A DNA stretch of 64,000 bases from Diospyros lotus (GCF_014633365.1 NC_068346.1:35589191-35653190), one strand, 5' to 3'; shown: positions 12,257 through 24,051, numbered from the stretch's first letter. A program made the numbers and translations. Notes: generated by a model not told the origin, from the sequence alone.

Positions 12257-13991
12257 TGTGACACCCGTAATTTACTTACATGCTTAATAATAATAATATT
12301 CATATGAACTTTGAGGTTTAGTGCAGAAAAACTTAAGAAACAAGACTTTTATAAACATAAGTAAAGTTTCGAACATAATAAAATTCAAAGCACGTTTTGT
12401 GTAAATATAAAGTTTGACATGGAAACATGGTTTCAACAGAAAAAAGGAAGACTTCGCGAAGATGCTTTATAGAAATAACATATATAAAAATATCTGGAAC
12501 TTAAAGCCAAACTCATACTTCCTTGAAATTAGATAAAAATCCAAGACATGCTTTATGGCATACATATAAGAAAAGATCAGAGTTCAACTCCAAGAACTTT
12601 GTTTCAAAAGGAAACTAAAACTTAAATTATTGAAAAATTCTTTTTCAATGATCCACCACGCTCCACGTCCACGTCCCAATCTCTTCATTCATGGTCATCT
12701 AGGGGGAGAAAACATAAGGGGTGAAATTACGCAAATCTCAATAAATACAAGAGAACTATCAAACGTATTTAAACATGGCATGAACTTGCAACATGAACAT
12801 ATAACATAAGGGGACACGATAGGTTCTACCAACTTGCACGGGTAAGAACCTTCGTGCATAGCGCTACTAAACCCCGGTCCCATAACTTGCTTGAGAACAA
12901 GAAACTTGCTTGAAACATAACATGAGGGACCACATAAACATAATTCATGAGCATACCTAAACATCGTAGATAGTTCATAGTGTACTTACCTTAACTTAGT
13001 TGGAAAGGATCCAACTTTTTCGGCAAGACTGTTTTGCTCTTGTTTCTACACCAAATTTGCTTCTTCTTTTTTCAGAATTTTCCCCTCACTCTCTATCACA
13101 AAATCCTCTCTTCTGATTCTCTCAACCTTGTCCAAATTCTTATAAAACTTGTGAACTACCTTAAGGCCTATTTATAGACATTTTCAACCAATCATGTTTT
13201 GCCACATGTCCTATCATCATGAGGCCTCATTATTACCTTCCATGTGTGGCCAATAAATGCTTGCCACATGTCCTTAAGATAAGGCTTGGAGACTTTTGTA
13301 AACTTGGAAGCTAAGTAAGCTTTTCCCTGGCCAATCATGCGATGCCACCTCAGGGGGGTCATTATGAGCCATCATGTGATCTTATCTTATCTTTCCAATG
13401 ACCAATGGAAGCTTGCCATGTGTCCTTGATATTTTGAGCCTCACATGCTTAATTACATTTTCAACACTTTCATCATTACATATTACGTGGTTTAATTCAT
13501 TTTTATACATTTCCAATCATTACTCCCACATGGTTAATTGATTTTCTACATTTCTCATCATTACTCCCACATGGTTAATTGATTTTTCTACATTTCCCAC
13601 ATTACACCTTTAACTAGTTAGCTATATTTGGTTACTTTAACTACTTAGTTTGAGATATTTTGATGAGATATTTTAAAGTTTCAAAAACTACACCTTGGCC
13701 CAAACTTTTTGGATAATTTACACTTAGGCCCTTGCAACTTAGTCCCCGGGCTATTTTTTAATTGTATTTTAGCCCCTAAAAAAAGGATAAATTACACTAA
13801 TACCCCAAGATTTTAAGTAAATTACATTTTTATCCGAACTTCAATACTTACGATTTTGCCACTGACTCAGAAACTGAACCTTTGTCTCAAGGCTTCTATA
13901 ATCCCATGAAATGACATATTTCCTCAAGTATTATAAGCTAAAAATCCCGAGTATTACATTATATTTCAGTTTAAAAATCTTAGGCGTTACA
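12257..13991 (-). mobile_element. Shorter solo LTR nested in the 7754-14490 LTR
   Basis: 1735 bp, from TGTGACACCC to GGCGTTACA. Flanking pentamers are GGTAT (12252-12256) and GGTAC (13992-13996), a one-mismatch target duplication. Read on the minus strand it starts TGTAACGCC and ends GGGTGTCACA, like its relatives, so it lies in the opposite orientation to its host LTR. It holds no coding domain. Confidence 0.7.
13506..13600 (+). repeat. Tandem repeat, about 41-bp unit
   Basis: Two near-identical copies of a unit containing attactcccacatggttaa (starting at 13506 and 13547) plus the beginning of a third at 13589, inside the 12257-13991 LTR. Confidence 0.75.
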
Positions 13992-14495
13992 GGTACGGTT
14001 GGATCAAAGCGAAATGAAATCGAAAAGGACATTTTACATTCATGCACGAAATATGTTTTTGTTCCCTTACTTAGATGATTCATCATCTAACTTGTGCTTT
14101 GCCCCTGGAATATTCAAACATTTTAGATGGAGATTGTAGCAAAAACGAGGATGAATGAGGCATGAAATAGCACTTAGCAAAGTGCATGAATAGGTTGAAT
14201 GAAGAATTGAATGTATGTTATTTAGCCCATGTATTTAAGTTCTGCTACTTTGAATTCTAAACGTTTTGAGGAATGATGATGTATAACCTTATTTGTGATT
14301 AATGTTAAGATGTTAGGTTCGATTCTAACTTCCGCATTTGATGTTTATGATAATTCTCTTTCGAAATAGATATATGAAAATTTTGGGATAGATATGAGGA
14401 ATAAGATGGTTTAGCACTAGTTAAAAGAAAAAAATTATTATCCCAAAATTGTCTTAAGTTATAACTTGCCCGAGAAAGTGGGGTGTTACACATAG

Positions 14496-16271
14496 TGTTA
14501 GGTTTCTTGGATCCAAACGCAACGAAAATTTAAAATTTTATTTGGATCAACCAAACTCTTTAGTTAATCTTGAAACCCAAAATGAACGGATCTAGTTTGC
14601 AAATATATAATCACTTCAAGAATATAAATATATAACGAAAAATCAAACCTTTTGATTGTCCGATAAAAAATGGATGAATCTTTGTGCCACGAGGTGTTGC
14701 CCACCTTCTATAAGTGATCCACACCAAAGAAATGCTTCAATCGATGTCTATGAGCACGCCCCTTCGATCTCCTTGCATCAAGTATGCAAGATTTAATCCA
14801 ACACTTAGAGATATGGTTGGTTTTTCTCAAAAACCAACTTTCTCTCTCTAGAAAATCGAAGAGGTTATGGGGCAAAAATGAAGAGCCATCATCCAAACCC
14901 TAGTCAAACAAGGTATTTATAGAAAAGCCAAGCATGTTATTAGACATGATAGGCTAAGGCCCAACCCAAAACCTAGTCAAACTAGGGATTTAAAGAAAAC
15001 CCAAACATGTTATAAACATGTTGGACAAAGGCCCAAACCCAATTGTGGGTTTTTACCTTATTTTACTTTTTGCTCATTTTGTCAACATCTCATGGACTTT
15101 TTCACAAGTGCTAGCTCGCCCCAAAAATCCACAAATTCTTATGGGCCCCAAAAATATTTTTCGGTCCCACTAAAATTTTTATGAAACTCCTCTTTGTTTG
15201 TGTGTGACCTTATAGGTTCACTATGAAAATGGTAAAAAGCAATTTATAGAATCCTGCTCCTAATAAAACTCTTTGATTATGATCCTTAATTTATTTCATC
15301 ACATGAGTAAAATTATTATCTTGCCCTTAAACCAAGATTGACGTCTGGCAACGTATCATGGCCATCATATCATAATGAAATGCAAATGGCACTTCTAATG
15401 AACCTTTCCGTGACAAATTTCAGTGTTATTCAATCCCTCTATCATAATGCCCCGGTATAGTCTAGAAGTATGGTAAAATGTCAAACTTCTAATAACCAAC
15501 ACTATGTGTACGAATGTTAAGTCCACAACTCATATAGTCGAATTAATAACTCTTATTAATTCTCAACTATCTGCGTTGGCCAACGACTCCTCGAGTTGTG
15601 ACTTCATCATTCACATAGGGAATATACCTTTTAAATCTTACTAAGGTCTATAGATTTCATCTTGCGTACTCACTTACCTTCGTATGATTCGGATCATACT
15701 CAATAACGACCCTATTAGGGACCCATCTTACTGGACCCTATACAGTAGCATCAAAACATAATACTCCTTATATAAGATAACTGTGGTACTTCAGGAAAAG
15801 AGATTACTACCACCTGTCGCCACATAGCACTCCCAATTGACATTTAGTAAGAATTATCATTTGGGTGTTCTCAAGTTAGGTCATTCAATAAACTCATTCA
15901 CTAATGAGCACCTACACACTTACATTAGTGTCACCACACAAGTAGTCAATGAGATCAACTACCATCCTTACGAGCATGCATAGTGTGTACTGGTCTTGAA
16001 GGTACTATAGAGGCCCTACTCTATAGTCCTATGACCAGGAATAGTTAAAGAATGAAACATCAGTCATTCGATCTCATTAGTATGATTTCATCATAACTTG
16101 ATTGACATTGCTACACTCTTGGGACTCATCTAAATAGTAAAATGTAAAGATGAACGTATTGCCACATATTATAAGAGAAATACTGATATTAATCAAAATA
16201 TGTCCAAGATTAATTAGAAATGCGGCTAACTCACAACTCTTATTATTAGCTCCCTGGTTACAACTCTATCA
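14496..16271. mobile_element. LTR-like element (about 1.78 kb) inserted in the copia integrase
   Basis: Begins TGTTAGG and ends CTATCA (TG...CA, weakly inverted). It is flanked by CATAG on the left and CATAA on the right (16272-16276). The conserved integrase text CGPM predicts CATAGG here, so the right copy probably carries a later G-to-A change that turned Pro into Leu. No coding domain is visible. A solo copia-type LTR is the best reading; a truncated unknown element is possible. Short open frames here (for example 14708-14896) are not supported. Confidence 0.6.
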
Positions 16272-16276
16272 CATAA

Positions 16277-17770
16277 GACCGCATATGCCGGAGTGTACTA
16301 ACTCCAAAGGACAAGATGCACATGAAGCCTTACCAAAAGGTTTCCTCTTGGCTTTATCGGCTAAGCAAGTTTGACACACAGTGAGTCTCACTTTACTAAG
16401 AGATCTCAATAGGCCTTCTCGCGCCAGCCTTGCCATCCTTTCTTGGGCCACATGACCAAGTCTTTTGTGTCATAAATCACAATTAACATTTACAATAGAA
16501 GAAGTAGAAGAAACTAAGGTAATAGAACAGTTATCATAAACATGATCCAAATTAAGTTTGAAAAAACCATTCACTAAGAAACCACTACCAAAGAATGTAT
16601 CGTCCAAATAAATATTCACGCCAGTATCACGGAAAAGAAAAGAATAATCTTGTCCTAATAAACATGGTACTGATAATAGATTACACCGGACTCCAGGAGC
16701 ATACATAACATCCTTCAGGAGTAGAATCTTGTCATTCTTTATCTTGAGTTAGAACGAACCAACTCTAAGAACTTTTTCTTGTGTGTCATTGCCAAGTGTG
16801 ATATACTAAGTTCCCGTTGGCACCCGGTGGTAATCCCACAAACCTTTCTTTCTCACACTTATATGTCGTGTTGCTCCGATATCCACAATCCACTTAGAAC
16901 ATGAGTATGCAATTAATGTATTCAAGCAAACATGAATCAAAGGGGAATAAGAAGAGAAATGTACATTTTTCGGCTCTAGACAATCCCAAGTGAAGTGACC
17001 TTTCTTCTTACAATTGTAGCATTTCAGTTTGGATAAGTCTTTCTTTTCACGTACCCCTCTCTTGGCCTTCTTGCCCTTGCTAATCTTAGGTATAGGACCT
17101 GATATTCTCGATCCTTGTCTCTTGCATTTAGGCCCAAAACCCTTACGTCTGTCGACCTTGGCTACAAAAGTTGCCGCACGATTCGCTTCGATGTGCTCCG
17201 CCTCAAGCTCCAAGTGACGTGAAATATCATCAAAAGTTTTAATATTTTCACTGTGTCATAAGGAGCTTCATTTGAGACCGCTCAAGGTCATACAAGGATC
17301 TAATCACCCCTAGGAGTTACTGCTCATCAGTAAGAGTTACTCCTACACTCTGAAGATCTTTGATGAGTAAACCCATCACTCTCACATGTTCAACCATGTT
17401 ATGCCTTGAGTCCCTAACATACTATTGAAATTTTAATTGTAAAGCACGAAGCTTTATTGCAGATATCTAACCAAAAGTGATCTTCAACTTTTGCCACATC
17501 TCCATAGCAGTCTAGTAAGGCTCAAATTGGCTCATGAGGTCAGCCTGCATGCTAACAAGCATCACAAGACGAGCATAATGGTCTTTCTCAAGCCATTTAT
17601 CATAGGCTCGCTGTGTTGCCAAGGAAACATTTTCCCCATGCGGCACGGGATGTGAAGTTTCCAAAACATCCCATACTTTCTCCATCTGAAGTAGATATTG
17701 AATCTGTTTCTCCCATCTGAAGTAGTTAATTTCTGTTGAGCAAAAAATATGTCACAACACATCTATTTAT
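16277..17770 (-). pseudogene. Copia gag, zinc knuckle, protease and GAG-pre-integrase remnants
   Basis: On the minus strand, gag relics (WRKYGMF, then a conserved QRAYDKWLEKDHYARL-type stretch with frameshifts) occupy about 17770-17220. A CCHC knuckle CYNCKKKGHFTWDC lies near 17000, followed by the protease signature WIVDIGATRH. The usual D-S-G is D-I-G here, which should abolish activity. GAG-pre-integrase text (GVRCNLLSV) leads to ADKAKRKPFGK and the integrase start HSGICG at 16277. Several stops are present. Confidence 0.85.
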
Positions 17771-19050
17771 AATTTTTGACTTAAAATTAAACTTATTAAT
17801 TTATGGCCTAAAAGAATAATTTAAACAATTATCATGACAAAAATTAAAACACATAATAAATGTCATGAAAACAATATTACTAATTACAAAAATTAGTATT
17901 CCACAATTGGATATTCTAAAAAAAAAAAAAATCTGATTTTTTAATTATTATTATTATTTTATTATTTTTTAATCTCAAAAATGAATTTATTATTTAATTT
18001 ATAATTTTATGCTTAAAATTAAACTAATTAATAATAACCCAAAAGTATAATCTAAATAATTAAATAAAAACCCAACAATATGGCCCAATACAAAATTGAG
18101 GCCCATATAATTTTAAGTTAGAATTGGTCCAATTTATTAACTAAATAAATGGCCCAAGTCCAAACTCAAGCCCAATTGAACAAATCCATTGGCCCAGTTT
18201 CAGATCCACTCATGGATCTCCTAATGGATTGGGTCCACCCAATCCAGATTCGACACAGAGGGTCGCCCCAGCACTTAGTGGGTCAAGGCCCATCCTCTTC
18301 CCTCTCTGATCACTTAGGGTTTGTTGGGCTCCCTTGCGCCACCGCCGCTGCCTTCCTCCACCGCTGGCCGCCCCATCACTTTTCCGTTCGACGCCGCTGG
18401 CCCCAAAATACAACGATCGATCAGTAGCTCACATTGGCCACCATCGGTCATTGGCCATCCCTGAAGACAAAAAAATGAGTCGCGGACATGGTGAAAAACA
18501 TCAAGCCATGGTCGCCGATGAACGTCGCGACCCATCAATAGCGGCATGGGATGCCTCTGTTCGCGCCGGTCATCGAGGTGAAGGCGGTCATGGCGACCCA
18601 TGACAACGACCACGGCCATCGAGCATTCACGACGGCGAGCCACGACCCACGAAGAGTCGGCCATCGACCTCCTACTGGCAGCGACCATGGTGGTCGCCGG
18701 CGACGGACTCAACCACCGCGAGGAGAACCCTGGCTTCACGCCTCTCTGCCTTCGAGTGCCTTCGACACCAAAGCATCGCCCACGAACCGCGACATACACG
18801 GCCGTCCATTACGCCGGAGATTTCACATAAAGTTCATGAAGGAAGACCCACGAGCAGTAGGCCCATCGGCTGTGACATACACGGCCATCGGTGACTGCCT
18901 TAGCCATGGCTGGAACGGAGCAGACAAACAGACCCCAAAACAAAATAATATTTCACACAGAAAAATATCAGAAGCTACTAAAACTGTTACTAACGAATAG
19001 CGAATCACAATTGTGTAGATAAATAAATAAAATTGTGTAGATAAATAAAC
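17771..19050 (-). other. 5' leader of the copia element with a GC-rich block
   Basis: About 1.3 kb separates the primer-binding site from gag. The part at 18330-18830 is strongly GC-rich while both sides are AT-rich, and it is open in several frames on both strands (for example 18314-18799 -). I recognise no host domain, but captured host sequence cannot be excluded. Confidence 0.45.
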
Positions 19051-19051
19051 A

Positions 19052-19064
19052 AAATCTCTGATAC
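19052..19064 (-). other. Primer-binding site of the copia element
   Basis: On the minus strand this reads GGTATCAGAGA directly after the LTR end. It differs by one base from the tRNA-iMet-complementary GGTATCAGAGC used by plant copia elements, and it fixes the orientation of the element. Confidence 0.75.
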
Positions 19065-19066
19065 CT

Positions 19067-19494
19067 AACTTTTAATAAAATTTTAAATGATATTTTAATA
19101 AAATTTCAAATAGTATGTAAAATATATAAATCACAGCAGAATAATTGAATTTAATTTGTCTAATAATTTCCGTGGAAGAAAATTATAAAAACTTTCTTAT
19201 ACGTTCATTTTTTGTCTATTCAAAACTTGAATAGTGATGTCGAAGATAACATATGAGCGATCAGAAACTAATTATGATTGTCGTATATTTTCATTGGATC
19301 TTATGCCAATATATAAGTATCATATAAATATAAATAGACATATCTTTTTAGGAATTTGAATTTAATTCAAATTTCAATCCGTTATCCTATCATATTGTTA
19401 AAATTCAAATGCAATTGAATTTGAAACAAATTCAAATTCTAAATACTTATCTTATCATTAAAAAACTTATACCAATGTAACCGTAATTCTATCA
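19067..19494 (-). repeat. 5' LTR of the copia element
   Basis: About 428 bp, the partner of 1511-1915. On the minus strand it starts TGATAGAATTACGG and ends just before the primer-binding site. A short internal direct repeat (ttttaataaaattt, twice at 19070-19115) makes it slightly longer than its partner. The number of differences between the LTRs implies an old insertion. Confidence 0.8.
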
Positions 19495-19976
19495 TACAAG
19501 AGAGTGTGTCATTATTTAATCCGATTCGTGGCTAATTTAATTATGTTCTTAAGAAGTCAAATGGGCAGCCCATTTGGACTCTTGCAACAATTTTTTTTTT
19601 TTTTATTACACACCATCACTCGCACCCCTCGCCAAACCCGTCCATGAATCATCACGAGGGAGGTAAATCGCAGGATATGCCCACACTTGCAACATTTTTT
19701 TATTTTGTTTTCATCTTCAGGTTGGCTCATGGAACTGATTCTAGTAGCTGAAGAGGCACTCACATGCAGTGAAATTCCATTGCAAGCCAAATTTATTTTG
19801 GAAATCAATTCTTGAACCCTGCAGTTTACATTTCAACTCAACTCACAAGAAGCTTAGTTACCATCTTCTTTTCAGTACAAGAAATTGATGATAATCTATC
19901 TACAGGTCATCTAACATTGAATCAATCTCGCAGCTGAAATCAGCAGATCCTGCTAGCAGTTGCTTGGCTTTCTGCC
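19495..19976. other. Spacer and 3' flank of HPP copy 2
   Basis: Non-coding. A T run lies at 19591-19604. The part next to 19977 is the likely 3' UTR of HPP copy 2. No gene seen. Confidence 0.4.
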
Positions 19977-20790
19977 TCACAGAATGGAGCAGTATGGGCC
20001 ACCATAGTGTTGGACAGGGACCTCGGCAAGATAAGGAGGAGGAGGAGGAGGAGGAAGAAGAAGAAGAAGAGGCTTTTCAGGCTCAGGCTTCTTCTCCGGA
20101 GGCTTAGGTGGACCAACACTGATGATTTCTGCCACACTCCCTGTCTTCCTCACTGCCTTTGCCACTAGAATTGGATCAACTTCCCCAACCACAGTTAGTG
20201 TCCCCTTCTGTCCATCCACGGACATTTGATCAACACCTGTTCAACAGGTGCTTAAAATTACAAAATAAATAAATAGAAAGAGCAAATCTTCTATTCAAAA
20301 CCCTTAAATGATAAATTTAGCTCGAAATAATAAAAGCATGTCTAGCAATTTGAAGACAATTTTACCAAGGGATTCAGACTCATCCCTGCTGGGCATCACT
20401 TAAACATCCTACATGAAAGCTATGATCTTCTCACAATCAAACTTGCAGGGTGCTTATGAAACAAGCCGGAATAACCTATATATGCTAGCTACAGCCCGCT
20501 GATAATGGAGGAGGGTTGCATTAGGCAGCCAATATCCTGCGTAGAACTTGTTGGATCAAAACAACATGAATTCTACGTCGCTGAAAGCTGAAGGCTAGAC
20601 GAAGCCGATACCTGCAAGTTTGGCGACCGCCTTCAGTACCTGAGTCCTGCTCTTCTGGCAGGGGATGCTGACCTTCAACTCTGTCTTCTGCAGTCATGTA
20701 GTAATGCATAGAAACTGATGAACAACAGAAGGAAACTTGAATAAATAAATGCAGCAAAAGGGTGGAGTACTAGCACTGTATTACCTTCAT
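19977..20790 (-). CDS. HPP/HIPP-type heavy-metal-associated domain protein, copy 2
   Basis: Complete small gene of three coding exons: 20790-20785 (ATGAAG only), 20687-20612 (76 nt) and 20236-19977 (260 nt), giving 113 residues. All introns are GT-AG. The HMA core begins KTELKVSIPCQKSRTQVL. The MxCxxC motif is degenerate (I-P-C-Q-K-S) and keeps only the first Cys. The second half reads KGTLTVVGEVDP, then AEIISVGPPKP. A Pro-rich linker includes LLLLL and seven Pro in a row. The C-terminus CSIL is a CaaX box, so prenylation and membrane attachment are expected. HIPP/HPP proteins act in metal handling and stress or defence, but loss of the Cys pair argues against classical metal transfer. It is a tandem paralogue of 515-1072: exon 2 is the same length and the intron phases match. 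Confidence 0.85.
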
Positions 20791-22430
20791 GGCAGTTTAA
20801 GACTAATCTGGATAATGAATTGTGTGGCTTCATCAGTTTAGGAACCTTAAAAATCTATTTATGTAGAACTCAATAGAACTTGTGGAGAAGGTCAAGATAG
20901 ACCTTGACTATTCAAGGGGATGCTGGTATGCATTACCCATCTGCTAATAAATACAAAAGAAAGGTGGCTGCCTTGATCTATCGGGAAGAAAGCACTCAGC
21001 AAGCTAGCAAAGAAAGGGTCTTCACAATTATGCAGTTGAGCTAATAAATTTCAAAGCAAGTGGAAAAAGGCCTTGATCGTGACTAGGGCTTCCATTTGGA
21101 ATGAGAACGTTCTTGCCTTTTTGTGATTGAAAGGTCACAAATTTCATGTGCCCATTTAATTTCATATCACTTCCGACTCAAGGTATAGACTGCTAAGACC
21201 TATGTCTAGGACCTCCAAAAAAAAAAAGGGCTCACGGCTAAAATCTATGTCTAGGACCTTCAAAAAAAAAAGGGCTCTAAAATTATTTAAAATTTATTTT
21301 TTAAAATACAAAATCACTAATTTTATTTCGTGACGATTTTTGTTTGAATTGATACTCTAATTATTTTTTTGTTCTATTTGGATGAGAATGACTCCAACTC
21401 CCAAGTCCACAATTATTTTTCAATTTTAGGCAATGACTTGTAAAGTGTCATTTAGACAATGAGCCCCTCTAACTCCCCAAGTTCACGAATTATTTTTTAA
21501 TATTAAGTAATAAATAGTGAGGTGTAAACTAATAACGCAATGAGAGGGAAAAAAAAAAAAGAAGAAAAAAAAAAGTGACGCTATTTTGGGAGGGCAATTT
21601 GCTAAAATGATTTTTTGAATGACAAAAATTTCGTTTGGAGAATTAGCACTAATTTGCAAAACTAAATCGATGATTTTTTAATTTGCAAAATTTGATTGTG
21701 GACTCTTCACATTTTTTACTTATTCAATTCTTCTTTTTCTCTTGTCTATATTATCAATTGAAAAATATTTTCTTTCAAAATTTAAATACAAAAATTTAAT
21801 TAGTAATTTTGCATTTCAAAAGACAAGCAAAATAATTTTTAATATTTATTTATATTATTAAAGGGTCACCAAAATAACTCTTGTCTAGAATTACAAATAT
21901 TCTTATGCCCGAGCTATTCTATATTAGAAAGGTATGACACAAATTATTTGATCATATCAATTCAAGGTTGACCTTTAACTAACACTTTTAGATGAGAACC
22001 CGTTGTGTTATGAGTTGTACAAAAATCAACTTTAGACTAGCATCAAGTGGGTCCTATCCCAGAATGCATTTGAGATAGACTTTGATCAAATTGAGATATG
22101 AGATTTGTAACATAGGAAGTATACCAAGTATTAAAGGACTTATGGTGTTACATTTGAGGTGTAGAAACAGTCCTCCCTATAGTAAAAGTAAGATTGTGTA
22201 CATAGGATAAATATACCAAGTATAAGATTAGGAGAAATTCTATTTGCAATCATTTATTTTGCTCTTCGCAATCATCTTTTTTAATATACCTAAAATACTT
22301 TTATTTAAAAATTTATTTTTACCCTTCTTATTAAAATCATTTTCTTTTTTAATAAATTAACCGTCATCTGCCATACGTGACTGCCCATTTACGATGGGGC
22401 TAACACAAAAAAAAAAAAATTAGATGAAAA
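20791..22430. other. Intergenic, AT-rich, no gene recognised
   Basis: Includes the HPP copy 2 promoter and a direct repeat of about 35 bp (ctatgtctaggacct followed by an A run and gggctc) at 21197-21232 and 21243-21277. Purine and A runs occur at 21549-21574. No coding sequence supported. Confidence 0.4.
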
Positions 22431-22439
22431 TACACAATC

Positions 22440-22960
22440 ACACACACACGCATATATATACACGTATATATAAACACTTAGACACACACACATACACATA
22501 TATAGAGACACACACACACCATACTTGTTGGCAGAGACTATCTCCATCCCCCCCCCCCCTCCTTCAGAAAAAGGCCCATATATATACAGAGACACACACA
22601 TACAGGGTCAGATTCAGCATTTTAGAGTAGGATGGACTGGGCTAGGTTGAAGGTGAGCTAAACTAAATTTGGGCCGGGTTTTGCCTTAAAATTTTAATTT
22701 TTTTTTGTGAGCTACCCTGGGTTCAGCCCAGGACAGCTCACATTTAGATTCGCCCCTACACACATACATATATATATACATATGTATATATATATATACA
22801 TATGTACATACAGAGACACGCACACCATACCCGCTAGTAGAGACCACCTCCATCCCCTCTCTTCTCCCGAAAAAGACCCATATATATACAGAGACACACA
22901 CATACACCATACCCGCTAGCAGAGACCACCTCCATCCTTCCCCCGAAAAAGGCCCCTCAA
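22440..22960. repeat. CA/TA microsatellite with an embedded minisatellite
   Basis: Mixed (CA)n and (TA)n tracts surround three copies of a unit containing accatac, then (c/t)g(c/t)t(a/g)g(c/t)agagac and ctccatcc, with accatac at 22518, 22824 and 22906. Open frames on both strands are by-products of the low-complexity repeat. Confidence 0.75.
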
Positions 22961-24050
22961 CCCTGAGAGGTGAAATTACAGTTTTGCCCCTCTTTTCTGT
23001 TTTAAGGTGAAACTACAATTTCATCTCTTGGTTACAAATTCAGCCTCTTGATTACAGATTAAATATCACAATTCATGTACAAAAATGATGGTGGCCTTAG
23101 CCAGAAAGCTATCGTATGGTTGTTGCATCTACGATGCAACAACTACAGCTCCAACCATTAATGAATCAAATTAATTTGCCAACGAAAGTGTGAATACAGG
23201 AGGTTTACTGCTCTTCGTTGAGGGTAGGTTTGGGAGACACCTGAATTCAACGCAACATTCTACCATACAAAAAGGCTCTGTTTCACCAACCAATGACACC
23301 CTTTCCAAACAAGGCATTAACCTAATTTACTTCACCTTTTTTTACTTATTCACTCGTTCCCTAACCACCCACTAATCTGTAATGCAAGTTACTAACAATT
23401 GATTCCAATTTTCTAATTAACTCATGACACTTCAACCATCAATTGGATTGTAATCCTCTGTGTTTTCACCTAAGCAATGGGATAAACGTTGACTTCCTAG
23501 ATAGCCCTTGGATGCAGTGGGATAATCTAACTTAATGGGTATCCACGATGCACAAAAGCGCCTCGAGGGTGTCGTTTCAACATTTTCAAACATTTTTTGT
23601 ACCGAAATATTGAGAAATATTAAAAATACATATATTTCTTGGACTGTTTCCACAATTTTGAAAACGTTTCGAGATCACTTCATAATATTAAAAAAATATC
23701 AAAAACATATTTCGATCCACAAAAAGTTTAGAGAGAATTTTTATGTATCGAAATTTTCTTTTTTTTAAATTTATTATTTATTTTTAATTAGTAAGGGCTG
23801 TGGTTTTATATGGAATATCTCTTAATTAGATTATGCCATTGCTGCTGCCAAGGGTTGCTTGGATTAAAAGGATTATTAATAATAGTAAACACAGCATGAC
23901 AAGAAGACATTTAAACAGAGGTGGAAGCCATGGAAGGCCCCTTTCATGGGTTGTTTTGCCTTTGCTTTTGGTCTAAGAAGGAAATTTAAACTGTTCATGG
24001 CTCACCAGTCAAATCTCTCTCTCTCTCTCTCTGTCCCCAAACATCTCTGC
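22961..24050. other. Intergenic and distal promoter of the germin-like gene
   Basis: No gene. A stretch at about 23555-23765 is a dispersed repeat (listed separately). A CT microsatellite lies at 24014-24032, just upstream of the TATA box. Confidence 0.4.
23555..23765 (+). repeat. Dispersed AT-rich repeat, copy 1
   Basis: Resembles the reverse complement of about 60115-60300. Shared landmarks are cctcgag near the start, a cattttcaaa-type stretch, aatgtttcgagat against aacgtttcgagat, and aatattanaaaa. Diverged and of unknown class. Confidence 0.45.
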
Positions 24051-24051
24051 T

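Larger units (their letters stand above)
7754..14490 (+). mobile_element. Long solo LTR, itself invaded by two further solo LTRs
   Basis: Starts TGTAATATC, ends GGGGTGTTACA, and is bounded by a perfect 5-bp duplication CATAG (7749-7753 and 14491-14495). Subtracting the nested copies at 8055-10483 and 12257-13991 with one target duplication each leaves about 2.56 kb, close to the sizes of the sister LTRs. It contains a GC-rich block (11180-11400), a TA run (11106-11122) and the segment catctaactt...tttgcccctggaa, which also occurs in the inner LTR. No internal region is present. Confidence 0.82.
1511..19494 (-). mobile_element. Ty1-copia LTR retrotransposon, dead, interrupted by several nested insertions
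   Basis: Two diverged LTRs (1511-1915 and 19067-19494) flank domains that run in Ty1-copia order on the minus strand: gag with a CCHC knuckle, protease, GAG-pre-integrase, integrase, reverse transcriptase, RNase H. The tRNA-Met-type primer-binding site lies just inside the right LTR and a degenerate polypurine tract just inside the left LTR. The coding region is split at 4300 and at 7754/16271 by later insertions. In-frame stops and altered catalytic residues show it is inactive. Without the inserts the element is about 7 kb. I saw no convincing target duplication for the whole element. Confidence 0.88.

Noticed and set aside
14496..16271. Treating this element and the preceding long LTR as one retrotransposon
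   Set aside because: The long LTR is closed by its own CATAG duplication at 14491-14495 and its own TTACA end, so the two are separate on present evidence.
18314..19000. Open frames of up to 161 codons on both strands
   Set aside because: Within the copia leader; repetitive Arg/Pro/Ser text without a domain.
1490..19500. Possible 5-bp target duplication of the whole copia element (TTGTA left, TACAA right)
   Set aside because: The two pentamers are reverse complements rather than direct repeats, so they do not qualify.
22389..22919. Open frames in CA/TA repeats
   Set aside because: Low-complexity translation of microsatellites.
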